From Microstegium vimineum (taxonomy: Eukaryota > Streptophyta > Magnoliopsida > Poales > Poaceae), in contig CM039120.1 of assembly GCA_022036555.1 (NCBI GenBank), positions 20,042,350 through 20,106,349 on the forward strand: a stretch of DNA of 64,000 nt, in the 5' to 3' direction. The notes below the pieces were generated by a model. It searched no databases. It saw nothing but the letters and a program-made list of their open reading frames with translations, and was not told the DNA's origin. A program made the translations under genes and the position numbers. Position 1 is the first letter of the stretch. Each line of letters opens with the position of its first letter. This document shows positions 11,488 through 22,154 of the stretch, piece by piece.

Positions 11488-13157
11488 TCACTCCTCCATA
11501 TCCTCATCATCGCTGTAGATCACGGCACACCCAACCCGGTGTGTAGTCTGAGTGAAGTGCAGAGCACGCTGATGACCGGAACGGCGAGGTGGAGGTGTAG
11601 ATGCAAACGGCCCTAGAATCTCCTCCTCATCCTCCTGCTGCAGCTGGTGACAGCGTGGCCTCCTGCCATACACACGGCCACAAGGAGCCCACTGAGAACT
11701 GTCCCACTGACACTGTTCTCTGATCTCATCATCATCATCATCCTCATCACTAGAAGCTGACAAACATGGCAGGTTAGGAAACACTAGAGGAATCTCCACT
11801 GGAGGAAGTGGTGGAAGTCCCTACAACTCCCTAGCTCCTGCAACGGCCTCTCTGCTAGATATCTGCTCCTCATAGGTGATCTTGGCCTGATAAGTCCACG
11901 TAGTAAAGATGGCCTTGATCCACTCTCCAAGCTTCTTCATCCTCCTCCTACTCCTGGATTTGACATGAGAGCGAGAGCGAGAATGAGAACTCTCTGGAAA
12001 ATCCCTCTGCCTATGAGAAGTGTCACCACCTGTAGCAGGTGGAACTGGTGGAGTAGTAGCTGGTGGTGCACCTCCTTTGGTCTTCTTGATCACACACATG
12101 GTGTGCTCACAATCCTTGGGAAAAATCCTCCCAGTGACCCTCTCAATCATGAACTGAAGGTAAGGAGCATATGGAAGCCTCCTGTTGGCTTTATCCATAG
12201 CCATAGCCAACTCCACACAAACGAACCTGGGAATACAGAACCTCTCACCATTAGGGAACTGAGCAAGGACATTTGTGATGTATCCATTAAGATCTGTGGC
12301 ATTGCCCTTGGGATTTAGAGTCAGCCTGATGAAGTTGTTCAGAAGGTAGTAAAGGCTCTTGAGGTTGGTCCTGGACCAGTTGGGCACCCCTTAAATCTGA
12401 TCCTCCCACATAAAACTCACTGAGTGTGGCTCAGCTCTAGGACCTCTGTGGATGCTGGGTAGCTCCCTGTGCTCATGCCCAAAAGCAAGGATGCGACAGA
12501 AGGTCACATAATCACAGCGGTAGTGACTCCCATCTATCATCCAGTGAATCTCATCTGCCTCCTGATCCCAATAATAAGTGGCATGGAACTAAGCTAGAAT
12601 CTCAGTGTTCCAGTCATACCTGTAGCTCATGAGATGAGTCATCTAAAAGCGGTCACATACCCTGATGGCACCAGTCATCTGCAAGTCCTCCCTGCTCTCA
12701 AGCTCTGGAAAGTCGATGTACTGCATCTTGCATATCTTGCTAGCTGATCTGTTGAAGATGGCGGTAGCATAGAAGTTGGAATGAAAGACATTCCAAAACC
12801 TGTAATCAATACCTCCCATCTTCGGTGTCCTGTAGGGGTTGACAGATCTCGCCTCCTCTGTGGCCTTCCATGATCTGGCATAGTCAGTGACAGGGTGCTG
12901 CACTGTGTCACGAGGTGCTCTAAGCTCATAGTCACCCTCAACCTCCTGCATGTACCAATGGTAGTACTCAGAGATTGCATGGGTGTCTCAGGCCACTCAG
13001 GGATGACATAGCCTTCCATCTGATCTATCTCTTCTTGCTCAAAGGCTGCATCTCTATCATACGACATCTGCATCTTTCCACTGGCCTTGCGACTTGGCTC
13101 CTTGCCAACCCGCTTCCTCCTGCCACCAGCTGCACTTCCTTCACCTCCGAGATTCAT
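11488..13157 (-). pseudogene. Copia-W third ORF (env-position / plant transposon protein-like)
   Basis: It starts at ATG 13157 (MNLGGEG) and reads in pieces to the stop at 11488. The pieces include DYRFWNVFHSNFYA, EIHWMIDG, NAT DLNGYI-like and RFCIPRFVCVELAMAMDKANRRLPYAPYLQFMI (shown only in part), an SR-rich stretch and an acidic DDDDDE tail made from a CAT repeat near 11730. Frameshifts near 12950 and TAG/TAA stops near 12640, 12590, 12395 and 11822 break it. This family of downstream proteins in grass SIRE-type elements is often called env-like, but I see no clear signal peptide or membrane segment here. The role is unknown. Confidence 0.6.
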
Positions 13158-14270
13158 CTATGCAACACAAAAATAGACTAGATAAGAAACTGTATATGAC
13201 AGGGTGTAGAAGAAATTTAAAAGTAGGGGTTAAATAGAGGAAGAAATTCAGAGAAAACACCAGGTGAGAGCTTGTTGTTTGAATCAACATGGGTAGGTCG
13301 ACACTGCTGGCCTCAGTAGCTCCATTGGATTTCTCCAGACCTCTTTCCCTATCTAAAACCTGATTTCAACAACATCTACACCTAGTCAAAATTTCAGAAT
13401 CACGGTCTTTTGAAATAATATGTAATGCCCTAGCTAAGGATATGAAGGGTAATGAATATTTAGAGACCAAAATTTCGAGTTAGGGTATGAATTTGGCACA
13501 TCTGGGCCTACCCATCCCAGAAAACAGAGGCCCAGCAGATGGAATGTGCTGGGGTCGACACTTCCGACCTACCTCGGTTCATCCGAGAAGGGTGAATCCA
13601 AATCCACCAAATCCAACGCCTAAACCTAGTTCCAATCCCCTCATACACCTCCCAGAAACATGAATCCTTAACTAGAACCATCACATTGCATAGATCGAAC
13701 CGAAAAGTTTAGGTTAGGGTTTCACCTTGCTTCCAAATTGTGGGATTGAAAGGGAAAGAAGAGAGGGCTGCCTTCCACAAGCAGCACGTCCACCAATCTC
13801 GCAGAAAGTCGATGGTGGAGGGTTGAGGAGCGGCAATGTCGGCCAAGGGGACGACAATGGAGCTCCTAGGTCGCCTCTATGGAAGAGAGGAGAGGTGAGG
13901 GGGGTCTGGTCGAAGGAGAGGCGGCGTGGTCATGGGCAAGGAGCAATAGATAGGTTTTATAAAGGCCCACGAGCCCACGAAAGAATCACCTGATTCTGCC
14001 CGAGGGACAGATGTCGGCACTGTCGACCTTAAAGGTCGGCAGTGCTGACCTAGGTGAAAAAAAGGTACTGGCTTAAAACCAATTTAGACTTTTCTTTATA
14101 ATAGATATGCACATATATGCCTAAGAAACATGACCAGTAAGCATTCAACATTACAGACAATGGTCATGAGCCTTAGTTGGTCTTTTGAAAAGGTTTTGAA
14201 ACACAATATTTAAGATTTTCATAAAGCTTTTCCTATGTCGCTAGGTTGACAAACAAATGTGTGCTATAGT
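13158..14270. other. Non-coding gap between RNase H and third ORF of Copia-W
   Basis: About 1.1 kb without a credible coding region. It contains two arms of the Copia-W palindromic motif at 14013-14049 (gtcggcactgtcgac and gtcggcagtgctgac) and degenerate copies near 13298 and 13555. The minus-strand sequence just before ATG 13157 (TTGTGTTGCATAG) looks like a splice acceptor, which would fit expression of the third ORF from a spliced RNA. That is inference. Confidence 0.5.
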
Positions 14271-15833
14271 TCAACCAAGGTTATGAGAGTCAATAATATT
14301 TAGCTCACTATGCAAAGCACAAAACCTTGTCTCATCTAGAGGCTTAGTGAAGATATCGGCTAGTTGCTTTTCGGTGCTCACATGGCGAATTGCGATATCT
14401 CCTTTTAATTCGTGGTCTCTCAAGAAGTGATGACGGATGTCTATGTGTTTTGTTCTAGAGTGACTAATAGGATTATTTGCAAGTTTAATGACACTCTCGT
14501 TATCACACAAGAGATGTATCTTGGTGAATTGACATCCAAAATCTTTTAAGGTCTGCCTCATCCAAAGTAGTTGAGCACAACAAGCACCGGCTGCAACATA
14601 CTCGGACTCGGCGGTGGAAAGGGCTACACAATTTTGCTTTTTAGAACCCCAAGACACTAGGGACCGTCCAAGGAATTGACATGTCCCTGAAGTGCTTTTT
14701 CGGTCTACCTTGCAACCAGCATAATTGGAATCCGAATAGCCAAGTAGATCGAACTTGGAGCCCTTAGGATACCACAAGCCAAGGTTAGGAGTGTGTACTA
14801 AATATCTCAATATTCTCTTAACCGCCACTAAGTGGCACTCTTTCGGGTTAGGTTGAAATCTAGCACACATGCACACACTAAGCATTATGTCCGGCCTAAA
14901 TGCACAAAGGTAAAGGAGAGAGCCGATCATGGAGCGATATAACTTTAGATCCACGGCTTTTCCTTCAACATCAAGATCAAGATGTCCATTGGTTGGCATT
15001 GGAGTTTTGATGGGCTTTGTATTCACCAAGTCAAACTTCTTTAGCATGTCTTGAGTGTACTTGGCTTGACATAGAAAAGTCCCTTCCTTCAATTGTTTGA
15101 TTTGAAATCCAAGGAAGAACTTGAGCTCACCCATTGTGGACATCTCAAACCTCTTAGTCATAGTCGTACTAAACTCCTCACAAAAAGAAGCATTAGTACT
15201 ACCAAATATTATGTCATCGACATATATTTGGCACACAAAGATATCTTTATTGAACTTGTAAGTGAAGAGGGTAGGATCGGCTTTGCCTATTTCAAAGCCT
15301 TGCTTGAGCAAGAATTCCTTAAGGCATTCATACCATGCTCTTGGTGCTTGCTTAAGCCCATAGAGCGCCTTTTGGAGTTGGAAGACATGGTTGGGGAACT
15401 TGGGGTCTTCGAAACCGGGTGGCTGCTCAACATACACCAACTCTTGTATTGGGCCATTGAGAAATGCACTCTTGACATCCATTTGATGTAGCTTGAAGTC
15501 ATGATGGACAGCGAAGGCTAGAAGCATCTGAATTGCTTCAAGTCTTGCCACCGATGCATATGTTTCTTCAAAGTCCAATCCCTCTACTTGAGTGAACCCT
15601 TGAGTCACTAATATTGCCTTGTTCCTTGTCACCACACCATTCTCATCTTGCTTGTTGCGGAATACCCATTTAGTGCCTATCACATTGGTATTGGGCCTTT
15701 CCACCAAAGTCCACACTTGATTCCTCTTGAAGTTGTTTAGCTCTTCTTGCATTGTCATAATCCAATCCGGGTCATCAAGTGTTTGCTCTACCTTCAAGGG
15801 TTCCAAGGAGGAAACAAACGAGTATAATGACAA
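14271..15833 (-). CDS. Copia-W reverse transcriptase-RNase H
   Basis: A continuous 520-residue frame covers the Copia RT and RNase H. Visible motifs are WIMTMQEELNNF, KWVFRNK, the RT core with HQMDVKSAFLNG, LYGLKQAPRAWY, catalytic YVDDIIFGST and GELKFFLG, then RNase H with GYSDSNYAG, STAESEYVA, LLCDNES and RTKHIDIRHHFLRD. It ends with QLADIFTKPLD and a natural stop. The frame joins the integrase frame by a shift in the overlap near 15800. It is intact over this length, but the polyprotein as a whole is interrupted. It would copy element RNA into cDNA in virus-like particles. Confidence 0.93.
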   Translation of the reverse strand: MSLYSFVSSLEPLKVEQTLDDPDWIMTMQEELNNFKRNQVWTLVERPNTNVIGTKWVFRNKQDENGVVTRNKAILVTQGFTQVEGLDFEETYASVARLEAIQMLLAFAVHHDFKLHQMDVKSAFLNGPIQELVYVEQPPGFEDPKFPNHVFQLQKALYGLKQAPRAWYECLKEFLLKQGFEIGKADPTLFTYKFNKDIFVCQIYVDDIIFGSTNASFCEEFSTTMTKRFEMSTMGELKFFLGFQIKQLKEGTFLCQAKYTQDMLKKFDLVNTKPIKTPMPTNGHLDLDVEGKAVDLKLYRSMIGSLLYLCAFRPDIMLSVCMCARFQPNPKECHLVAVKRILRYLVHTPNLGLWYPKGSKFDLLGYSDSNYAGCKVDRKSTSGTCQFLGRSLVSWGSKKQNCVALSTAESEYVAAGACCAQLLWMRQTLKDFGCQFTKIHLLCDNESVIKLANNPISHSRTKHIDIRHHFLRDHELKGDIAIRHVSTEKQLADIFTKPLDETRFCALHSELNIIDSHNLG

Positions 15834-17554
15834 AAGTTTGCTATATGAGAACGAGTTGTTACCCCCTTGCGGATGCTTCCAAGAATGTTGTCAACGGGGT
15901 GATCCCGTTGTATAGTTTGACGTAGTCTTGGGTGTTCAACACCTCCTTGTTCTTCTGATGTACTAGCATCTTGTTCTTGTTCAAATATAGGCTCTAGGTT
16001 CAGCCCTTGAGGTGATGGAGTCCTTGCTGGACTGCCTGCTGCTAGTTCACTAGAGTCGGCACTGCCAACCCTAGGGGCGGCACTGCCGACCTTTTGAACA
16101 GCAGCAGGTGTGTGTTGCTGTTGGTTGTTGAGTATCACAACGGAATCTTGTGCAGCACCATCTTGAGGCTCCTCATGCTCAGCATCTTCTTCTTCCAATG
16201 GCCTAATATCTCCTATGGACAAATCCTTGATTGCTTCGCATGGTGGATCCTCCTTTCCTACAACACTTGCATCAACTTGCTCTACTTGAGAGCCATTAGA
16301 TTCATCAAACATCACATCTATCATGATCTCAACTCTACCAACGGTTTGGTTGTAGACACGATAGGCATGCTCATTTGATCCATAACCAAGTAATATGCCA
16401 ATATCAACTTTAGGAGCAAACTTAGAGGTTTTGGGTCTTTTGTTGAGAATGAACACTTTCCACCCAAGAACTCTAAAGTAAGACACCTTTGGTTTGTTAC
16501 CGGTTAGGAGTTCATATGATGTCTTTTGAAGCTTCTTGTGTAGGTAGAGACGGTTGATGGCATGACAAGTGGTGTTGATTGCTTCACACCAAAAGATGTC
16601 TGAAGTTTTGTATTCATCAAGCATTGTCCTTGACATATCAATGAGAGTCCTATTCTTCCTCTCTACTACACCATTTTGTTGAGGGGTGTAAGGAGCTGAA
16701 AACTCATGTTTGATGCCCTCATCATCAAGAAACTCTTCCACCATGGTGTTCTTGAACTCGGTCCCATTGTCATTTCTCACTTTCTTGATTGGGAGACCAA
16801 ATTCCTTTTGAGCCCTTCTCACAAAGGTTTTAACCTTGTCTTGTACCTGATACTTATCATAAACAAAGAACACCCAAGTGAAACGGGAATAATCATCAAC
16901 AATTACTAATCCATATTTGTTACCCCCGATACTTATGTAGGCAACCAGTCGAAAGAGATCCATATGAATCAACTCCAAGGGTTGAGTGGTGGTCATGATA
17001 CTCTTTGGTGGGTGAGGTACACCTACTTGATTTCCGGCTTGGCAAGCTCCACATATCTTATATTTCTCAAAATGAACATTTGTTAGTCGAAGGATGTGTT
17101 CATTCTTTAGGAGTTTGGCCAAGTTCCTCATCCCAACATGGGCTAGTGGGCGATGCCATAGCCAACCCATGCTGGATTTTGCCACTAAACAAGTCTCAAG
17201 CTTAGCCTTACTTTTGTTGAAATCAACTAGGTAAAGCTTGTCCTTCAAACGGCCCGTAAAGACAAAAGAGGAATCCTCCCTCTTAAGAACTTCCACACCC
17301 TTATCCGTAAAGAGACAATTGTAGCCAATCTCACAAAGTTGTGAAACGGATAACAAATTGTAACTCAACGAATCAACATGCAAAACATTAGAGATAGAAT
17401 GATCTAGAGTTATAGCAACTTTACCAAGGCCAATTACATCCCCCTTTGAGTTGTTTCCAAAGACAATGTTCTCACTTGCATCGGTTGAGGGGGTATATGA
17501 ACTGAACATACTCCTTTCTCCGGTCATATGATTTGTACATCCACTATCATGCAC
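15794..17554 (-). CDS. Copia-W protease (C-terminal part) and integrase
   Basis: The open frame begins at the aspartic protease active site HDSGCTNHMTG and continues through LLSVSQL. The integrase has HHCC residues (WHRPLAHVG ... CGACQ), DDE residues (VDDYSRF, NDNGTEF, QNGVVERKNRT) and LLGYGSNEHAYRVYN. The C-terminal linker is low-complexity and twice contains VGSA, encoded by the element's palindromic DNA motif. A frameshift at the 3' end separates it from RT, and a stop separates it from the gag side near 17580. Confidence 0.9.
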   Translation of the reverse strand: MHDSGCTNHMTGERSMFSSYTPSTDASENIVFGNNSKGDVIGLGKVAITLDHSISNVLHVDSLSYNLLSVSQLCEIGYNCLFTDKGVEVLKREDSSFVFTGRLKDKLYLVDFNKSKAKLETCLVAKSSMGWLWHRPLAHVGMRNLAKLLKNEHILRLTNVHFEKYKICGACQAGNQVGVPHPPKSIMTTTQPLELIHMDLFRLVAYISIGGNKYGLVIVDDYSRFTWVFFVYDKYQVQDKVKTFVRRAQKEFGLPIKKVRNDNGTEFKNTMVEEFLDDEGIKHEFSAPYTPQQNGVVERKNRTLIDMSRTMLDEYKTSDIFWCEAINTTCHAINRLYLHKKLQKTSYELLTGNKPKVSYFRVLGWKVFILNKRPKTSKFAPKVDIGILLGYGSNEHAYRVYNQTVGRVEIMIDVMFDESNGSQVEQVDASVVGKEDPPCEAIKDLSIGDIRPLEEEDAEHEEPQDGAAQDSVVILNNQQQHTPAAVQKVGSAAPRVGSADSSELAAGSPARTPSPQGLNLEPIFEQEQDASTSEEQGGVEHPRLRQTIQRDHPVDNILGSIRKGVTTRSHIANFCHYTRLFPPWNP

Positions 17555-17594
17555 CCAACTTGATCCACCGGAGGAGTATGCCTACAAAACAAGT

Positions 17595-18596
17595 TTAGTT
17601 GCTTGATTTAGGTCCCCAAAGATTCTTGGGACCTTGCATGTTAGTGACAAGGGTCTTAGGAACCCAAATGAAAGCATTAATGTAAATGTTCCTTCCATTG
17701 CCAATGTGCTTGGCAATAACTTCACCCTTGCTGTTGTTTTTCAACTCAAAACAAGATTTCAAACTTGAGCAAGATGCTTGAGCCTTGGATTGATATGAAT
17801 ATCTATTTGGAGTGGCCCAGATAGTTTCCTTAGACTTATGCACCTCATTCTTTGCCATATACACCTCTTTAGTGTGCTTGCTGTGAGCAACAAAATTATA
17901 GGTGGCCTTCCCTTTTCTGCGGGGAGCAGCACTGCCGACCTCCAGGGTGGCACTGCCGACATTGGTTGGTTGTGCTGCTCTGGATGAGGCTTGTGCCACT
18001 GTCTGTGCAGGCCTCTCTGTACCTATTCTGCCACTGCTCATAAACTGAACACATTCAACTCCTTTGACAATCTTTCTTCCATTCTCTTTGCCTCCACGAG
18101 TGAGGCCAAGTCCATCCTTGATGAAAGGATGTGTTCCATCTTTGAATTGTGGCTTCTTTGGTTGGTCCACTTTTCCACTTGCTGAGTTCTTGTCATCATT
18201 GCACTTCTCATTCAACAAAGCATTGAGCCTAGCAATTTCCTTCTTCATGGCTTCCATATTAGCAAGGTTAGTGGAATAAGCATTTATATCAATTTTAAAA
18301 CATCTTCCACAACCTTAGCTAGTGGAGGGAATAGAGGTATCCTTTAAGGTAGAGGGTTGTGGGTTTCTCTCCCAAAGAAGGCTATATTGCAACTCCATTT
18401 CTTTGTGCTTTTCATCCAAGACACAATACTTTTCATGGAGTGAAATATTTTCCTTCTTTGTGAGAGCATGATCTCCTTGCTCTTTGGCCCAGGCCTTTTG
18501 CAAGGATTTCACCTCACTTCTCCTTAAGAGCTTCCTTGTTGGCAATATACATTTTCTCAAGTTCATCAAGGTCATTATCTCTATTGTCCAACTCAA
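17595..18596 (-). pseudogene. Copia-W gag C-terminal region and gag-protease linker
   Basis: Two minus-strand pieces (18315-18596 and 17595-18257) carry a Lys/Glu-rich, probably coiled-coil segment (EKYCVLDEKHKEME, EAMKKEIARLNALLNEK) and a linker with KGVECVQFMSSG. The linker repeats VGSA near 17930-17960 where the palindromic DNA motif lies. A stop near 18310 and another at 17595 interrupt the path to protease. No enzymatic residues. Confidence 0.7.
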
Positions 18597-18635
18597 CTTG
18601 GATTCCCTCTAGTTCCTCCTTAAGTTTAGAGATTA

Positions 18636-19166
18636 TTAGTGGATCTTAGGATTTAGGTTCTTTATGATTTCATCCATTTCTTCATCACTAGAACCTTCAT
18701 CACAAGAGCTATCACTAATATCACTACTAGAAACATCATGAGAGGGAGGAAGGGGCTTTGCTTTTGATTTTACCTTCTCACCCTTTGCCATGAGACAAAT
18801 GTGAGGGGAGTAGTAGTCATCATCATCACTCATGTTGTTGAACAACTTCGGTGTAGAGGATGGCTTTTGGATAGCAATGGTTGCAAGCTTTTCATCATCA
18901 TCGCTTGGACTTAGTGAAGAGTCCCATTCATGCCCAATGTGGGCTTCACCCACTTGCTTGAACCTCCTCTTGTTCTCAAACTTTCCATCTTGTCTTTCTT
19001 TCTTGCGAAAGCCATCTTTCTTCTCATTTGGAAAATTAGCAATAAAATGCTCGGTGCTCCCACAATTGTAGCAGGTTCTCTTCTTCTTGCTAGGGAACCT
19101 TCTCTTCACAAACTTGTACCCATTTTGCTTCAAGCCCTTGTTGTACTTCTTGATGAAGAATGCCAT
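18636..19166 (-). pseudogene. Copia-W gag nucleocapsid region with damaged zinc knuckle
   Basis: Contains a basic region followed by TCYNCGSTEHFIANF. The CCHC knuckle has C, C and H at the right spacing, but its last Cys is Phe. An acidic/serine-rich segment with LMAKGEKVKSK and DSSCDEGSSDEEMDEI follows, typical of SIRE gag proteins. It overlaps the capsid frame at 19130-19166 in a different frame, so a frameshift separates them. It would bind element RNA, but the lost Cys should impair this. Confidence 0.8.
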
Positions 19167-19897
19167 GCCTTGATCTCTTCAAAATCATCCCCATCATCTT
19201 CATCATCACTTGAGGATGAAGTGAAATCATCTTCTTGTTGCACTTCCTTCATTTTCTTGGGCTTGCTTGTGGATGCTTGCTTGCTACCCTCTTTCTTGCT
19301 TGGGAAACTTTTATTGATTGCTTTGCTTGACTTGAGAGCCACATCCTTGATCTTCATGCCATCAAGCTTTGATTGCAACTCTCCAAGCTTTCTTCTTTCA
19401 TTTGCTTCCTCTATTTGCATGTCAAAGGTCAACAATCTTCCAAGCACATCATTAGGAGTGAAGTGCTCAAACTTCTTCTTGTCTCTAATCAAGGTGACCA
19501 CGGTCTCATTCCTAGGTGAGTAAGCTTCCAACATGATTTTCACCACCTTGTGATCATCAAGCTCCTCACAACCATATCCTCTAATCTTGCCCAGCATGGT
19601 CATCAACCGGTCAAACATCTCTTGTGCACCTTCCCCATCCACAATCACAAACCTATTGAGCTTGGCCATCATCAAGTCAATCTTGGCCTTTCTCACCTTA
19701 TCCACACCCTCATGAGCTAGGTGTAGGGTGTCCCAAATTTGCTTGGCCACATCCACATTCATCACTCTATTGTACTCATTTCCATCCAAAGCACTAAGGA
19801 GGATTCTTGTAGCTTGAGCATTGAGATGGACTGCATTCATCCTTGACAAAGACCGGGGTGAAGACCAATAAGGTAAGCCTTCATCAAATGCTTCCAT
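19130..19897 (-). CDS. Copia-W gag capsid region
   Basis: The 255-residue open piece matches the Copia gag domain (UBN2-like): HLNAQATRILLSALDGNEYNRV, AKQIWDTLHLAHEG, FDRLMTMLGKIRGYG and HKVVKIMLEAYSPRNETVVTLI. It would form the shell of virus-like particles. It is separated from the N-terminal piece and from the knuckle by frameshifts. Confidence 0.85.
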   Translation of the reverse strand: MEAFDEGLPYWSSPRSLSRMNAVHLNAQATRILLSALDGNEYNRVMNVDVAKQIWDTLHLAHEGVDKVRKAKIDLMMAKLNRFVIVDGEGAQEMFDRLMTMLGKIRGYGCEELDDHKVVKIMLEAYSPRNETVVTLIRDKKKFEHFTPNDVLGRLLTFDMQIEEANERRKLGELQSKLDGMKIKDVALKSSKAINKSFPSKKEGSKQASTSKPKKMKEVQQEDDFTSSSSDDEDDGDDFEEIKAWHSSSRSTTRA

Positions 19898-19973
19898 TTG
19901 GCAAAGTTAGTCCCATCGAAATGAGGTAACTTGCCGGTGGGAACATTTACAAAAGACTTACGGTCTTGATTAG

Positions 19974-20435
19974 TCAAATAAGAATAATTGAAAGAGACGG
20001 CGGAGTACTTCTTTTTGTTGTTGCTGCTGCCATCATCCTTCTCCTTCTTCTTTCCACCCTTGGAATCGTAGTAGGATGCATCATCATCACCATCTTCCGA
20101 GCTACTCGATAGGTCACTAGATGAAGCTTCCTTGGGCTTCTTTTCTTCTTTCTTGGTCCTTGCTGCCCTTCTCTTAGCTCTTTCTTCTCTCTTGAGTCTT
20201 CTCTCTTCTTTTCTCTCTTTCTTCTCTTCTCTTCTCTTCTTTTATCTTCTCTTTTCTTTTCTCTAAGTGCTCTTCTTGCCTTCTTTGCTTGTAGCTTGTC
20301 CTCATCGGTGGCCTTAGTAGCGGGAAGTGAAGAGTAGCTTGAGGCGGATACCTCACTGCTGCTTCCATCTTCTACTGCCACCTTGGCCGCTGCCTCACCA
20401 ACTTGAGGCACCTCCGAACCTTGACCCGTTTCCAT
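19974..20435 (-). pseudogene. Copia-W gag N-terminus with Lys/Arg/Glu tract
   Basis: Starts at ATG 20435, only 34 bp after the PBS, which suits a gag start. After a Ser/Ala-rich leader, the protein runs into a Lys/Arg/Glu-rich tract encoded by a purine-rich repeat (plus-strand TTCTCT repeats, 20180-20260). The frame then slips, so the C-terminal part is a frameshift product. The correct frame leads toward the capsid piece. Confidence 0.65.
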
Positions 20436-20469
20436 ACTTCACGCGGTGAAGCGTATACGAAGTATCGTC

Positions 20470-20481
20470 GCTCTGATACCA
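20470..20481 (-). other. Primer binding site of Copia-W
   Basis: The minus strand reads TGGTATCAGAGC, complementary to the 3' end of initiator methionine tRNA, the usual Copia primer. It lies two bases inside the 5' LTR. Confidence 0.93.
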
Positions 20482-20483
20482 CT

Positions 20484-21687
20484 TGTAGGATCTTAGGAAG
20501 GGTAAATATCCTAGAGGGGGGGGGTGAATAGGCCTGTCAAAAGTGAACTCGAGCAGATGTTAGAACCGAGGGCGGCACTACCGACCTATAGAGGGCGGCA
20601 CTGCCGACCTATGAAAAATGGACAGAATGAAATGAGGTTTGGCAGGGAGATACTATGTACGAAGATGAGTCCTTCCCTGCAATTTAGACACAAGAACCAG
20701 CTCGAAGACTGGTTACCACAGATATGCTTCTTTTCCTCAAATCAACAACACAACCCTAGCACAAGATATATATTGCAAGAAGTAAACCCTAGGGGACCAG
20801 CACACAAGACACAATATTTATCCCGTGGTTCAGCTCGCCACAAAGGCTTGCCTAAGTCCATGTTGTTGAGGTGCCACAAAGGCTAGTTGCTTTGCAACTC
20901 CAACTCAATCTCAAGTCAAGGAAGTGAATCCTTGAGATGAGGGGTAATACCTTAGCTTCACAAGTCGATTACAAACCTCCCTAGGCTGCCACACAAGAGG
21001 GGCAAGCTCTAGGGCGATGCCTAGCCGGCTAGGAGCAAGCTCCAAGGGTAACAAACCCTAGCACCACTGGCCAAATGAGAACCACAAGCTCTTAGACTTT
21101 GGGAAGTAGTAGATCCACTCTCTAGGAGTGTTTTGCTGCCTTTTCCCTCAAGAATCTATGGTTGGAAGTGTGGGATTGCTTGGAGGTTTAAGGTCAACAA
21201 TGGAGTGAGAGAGAGGGAGAGAGAGCTCTGTTTACAACAGTCTGATTTCGAGGAAGACGAAGGGGTACTGAACTGGTGAGGTGGAGACCTTTCTAGCCAC
21301 TATTTATACTCACGAAAAACTACTGAGAAAGGAGGTCGGCACTGCCGACCTAGCACAAAGAGCCTGTTGGGTATGAGGTTTGGATATGTCTCTGGGCTAG
21401 CTTAGTGTATGTCATTGGTAAAGATTGAGCATGTGATTCACATCTGAACATAACAATACTAGAATCCCCCTTAATAGTACGACGTTCCTATACTCAAATT
21501 CAAACCATAAAATAAATTTAAACCTTAGATGAGTAGAGAAGCCTCCATAAGAATTGGGGTACCTCCACCTTCTCTAACTCTTCATCCTTTTGCTATTACC
21601 TGCATGTCATCTCGATAGTTCTCATTAGTCCTTGAATTAGGTGATCATCAACACCAAAACCCTTTTAGGGCTTGATTGCACTTTCAG
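20484..21687 (-). mobile_element. 5' LTR of Copia-W
   Basis: On the minus strand it begins TGAAAGTGCAATC at 21687 and ends CCTACA at 20484, next to the PBS. Length is 1,204 bp. The TATA box (minus AGTATAAATA) is at 21301-21310. Perfect or near-perfect copies of the palindrome GGTCGGCACTGCCGACC occur at 20571-20605 and 21332-21348. The right neighbour is LTR Y. No matching 3' LTR is present, so age cannot be estimated. Confidence 0.9.
21301..21310 (-). promoter_or_regulatory. TATA box of Copia-W LTR
   Basis: AGTATAAATA on the minus strand, about 380 bp into the LTR, directly downstream of a palindromic motif copy at 21332. Confidence 0.7.
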
Positions 21688-22146
21688 ATAGTCGAAGCTA
21701 TCTCCACAACATCAAGCACACGAGACTCACGATTTATACCGAGGTTCGGCAACTCTACACTAGAGTTCCTACTCCTCGTTGTTGAGGTGACCGCGAAGGT
21801 CGGAGTCTCTTTCACCTCCTTGCCTCTTCCTTGAGGCCCACACAAAGAGTGCCCAAGCTTCTCACTAAGATCGAATGGGGATTACAAACACTTTGTGTGC
21901 CCTTACAAAGAACCAACAAAAGAATCAACAAGGGCAACACAAAGAATTCCTAGAGTAACAAATGAAAATCCAAACCGATGTTCCTCATTCTCTAATCTCA
22001 CTTCTCTACCTCAAGAGTTGCAATGGATTGAAGCCTAGAGCATGGAGGGAGAGAGAGGGGGAGTGCCTTGTGCTTGGGAGCCTTTTTCTCAGAGTTGAGG
22101 CGAGTTAGAATGGGTGGTTAACGGCCAAAAGAAAAGGGGTGAGCTC

Positions 22147-22154
22147 TTTATACT
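22147..22154 (-). promoter_or_regulatory. TATA box of LTR Y
   Basis: AGTATAAA on the minus strand (GCGAGTATAAAGAGC), directly downstream, in the LTR sense, of the ACCGGT motif cluster. Confidence 0.6.

Larger units (their letters stand above)
11406..21687 (-). mobile_element. Copia-W: SIRE/Maximus-like Ty1/Copia element lacking its 3' LTR
   Basis: The element reads on the minus strand: 5' LTR (20484-21687), methionine-tRNA PBS (20470-20481), gag, protease-integrase, RT-RNase H, a long gap, then a third ORF (11488-13157) and a polypurine tract at the left end. The Copia order (integrase before RT) and the extra ORF after pol point to the SIRE/Maximus lineage. The 3' LTR is absent: the sequence passes directly into the Tat-A LTR at 11405/11406. 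Several stops and frameshifts are present. Confidence 0.88.

Noticed and set aside
11488..13157. Calling the third ORF of Copia-W a true envelope gene
   Set aside because: Position fits, but no signal peptide, transmembrane segment or fusion motif is visible in the pieces.
20480..20530. Possible tRNA gene at the GCTCTGATACCA sequence
   Set aside because: This is the tRNA-complementary primer binding site of Copia-W, with no cloverleaf around it.
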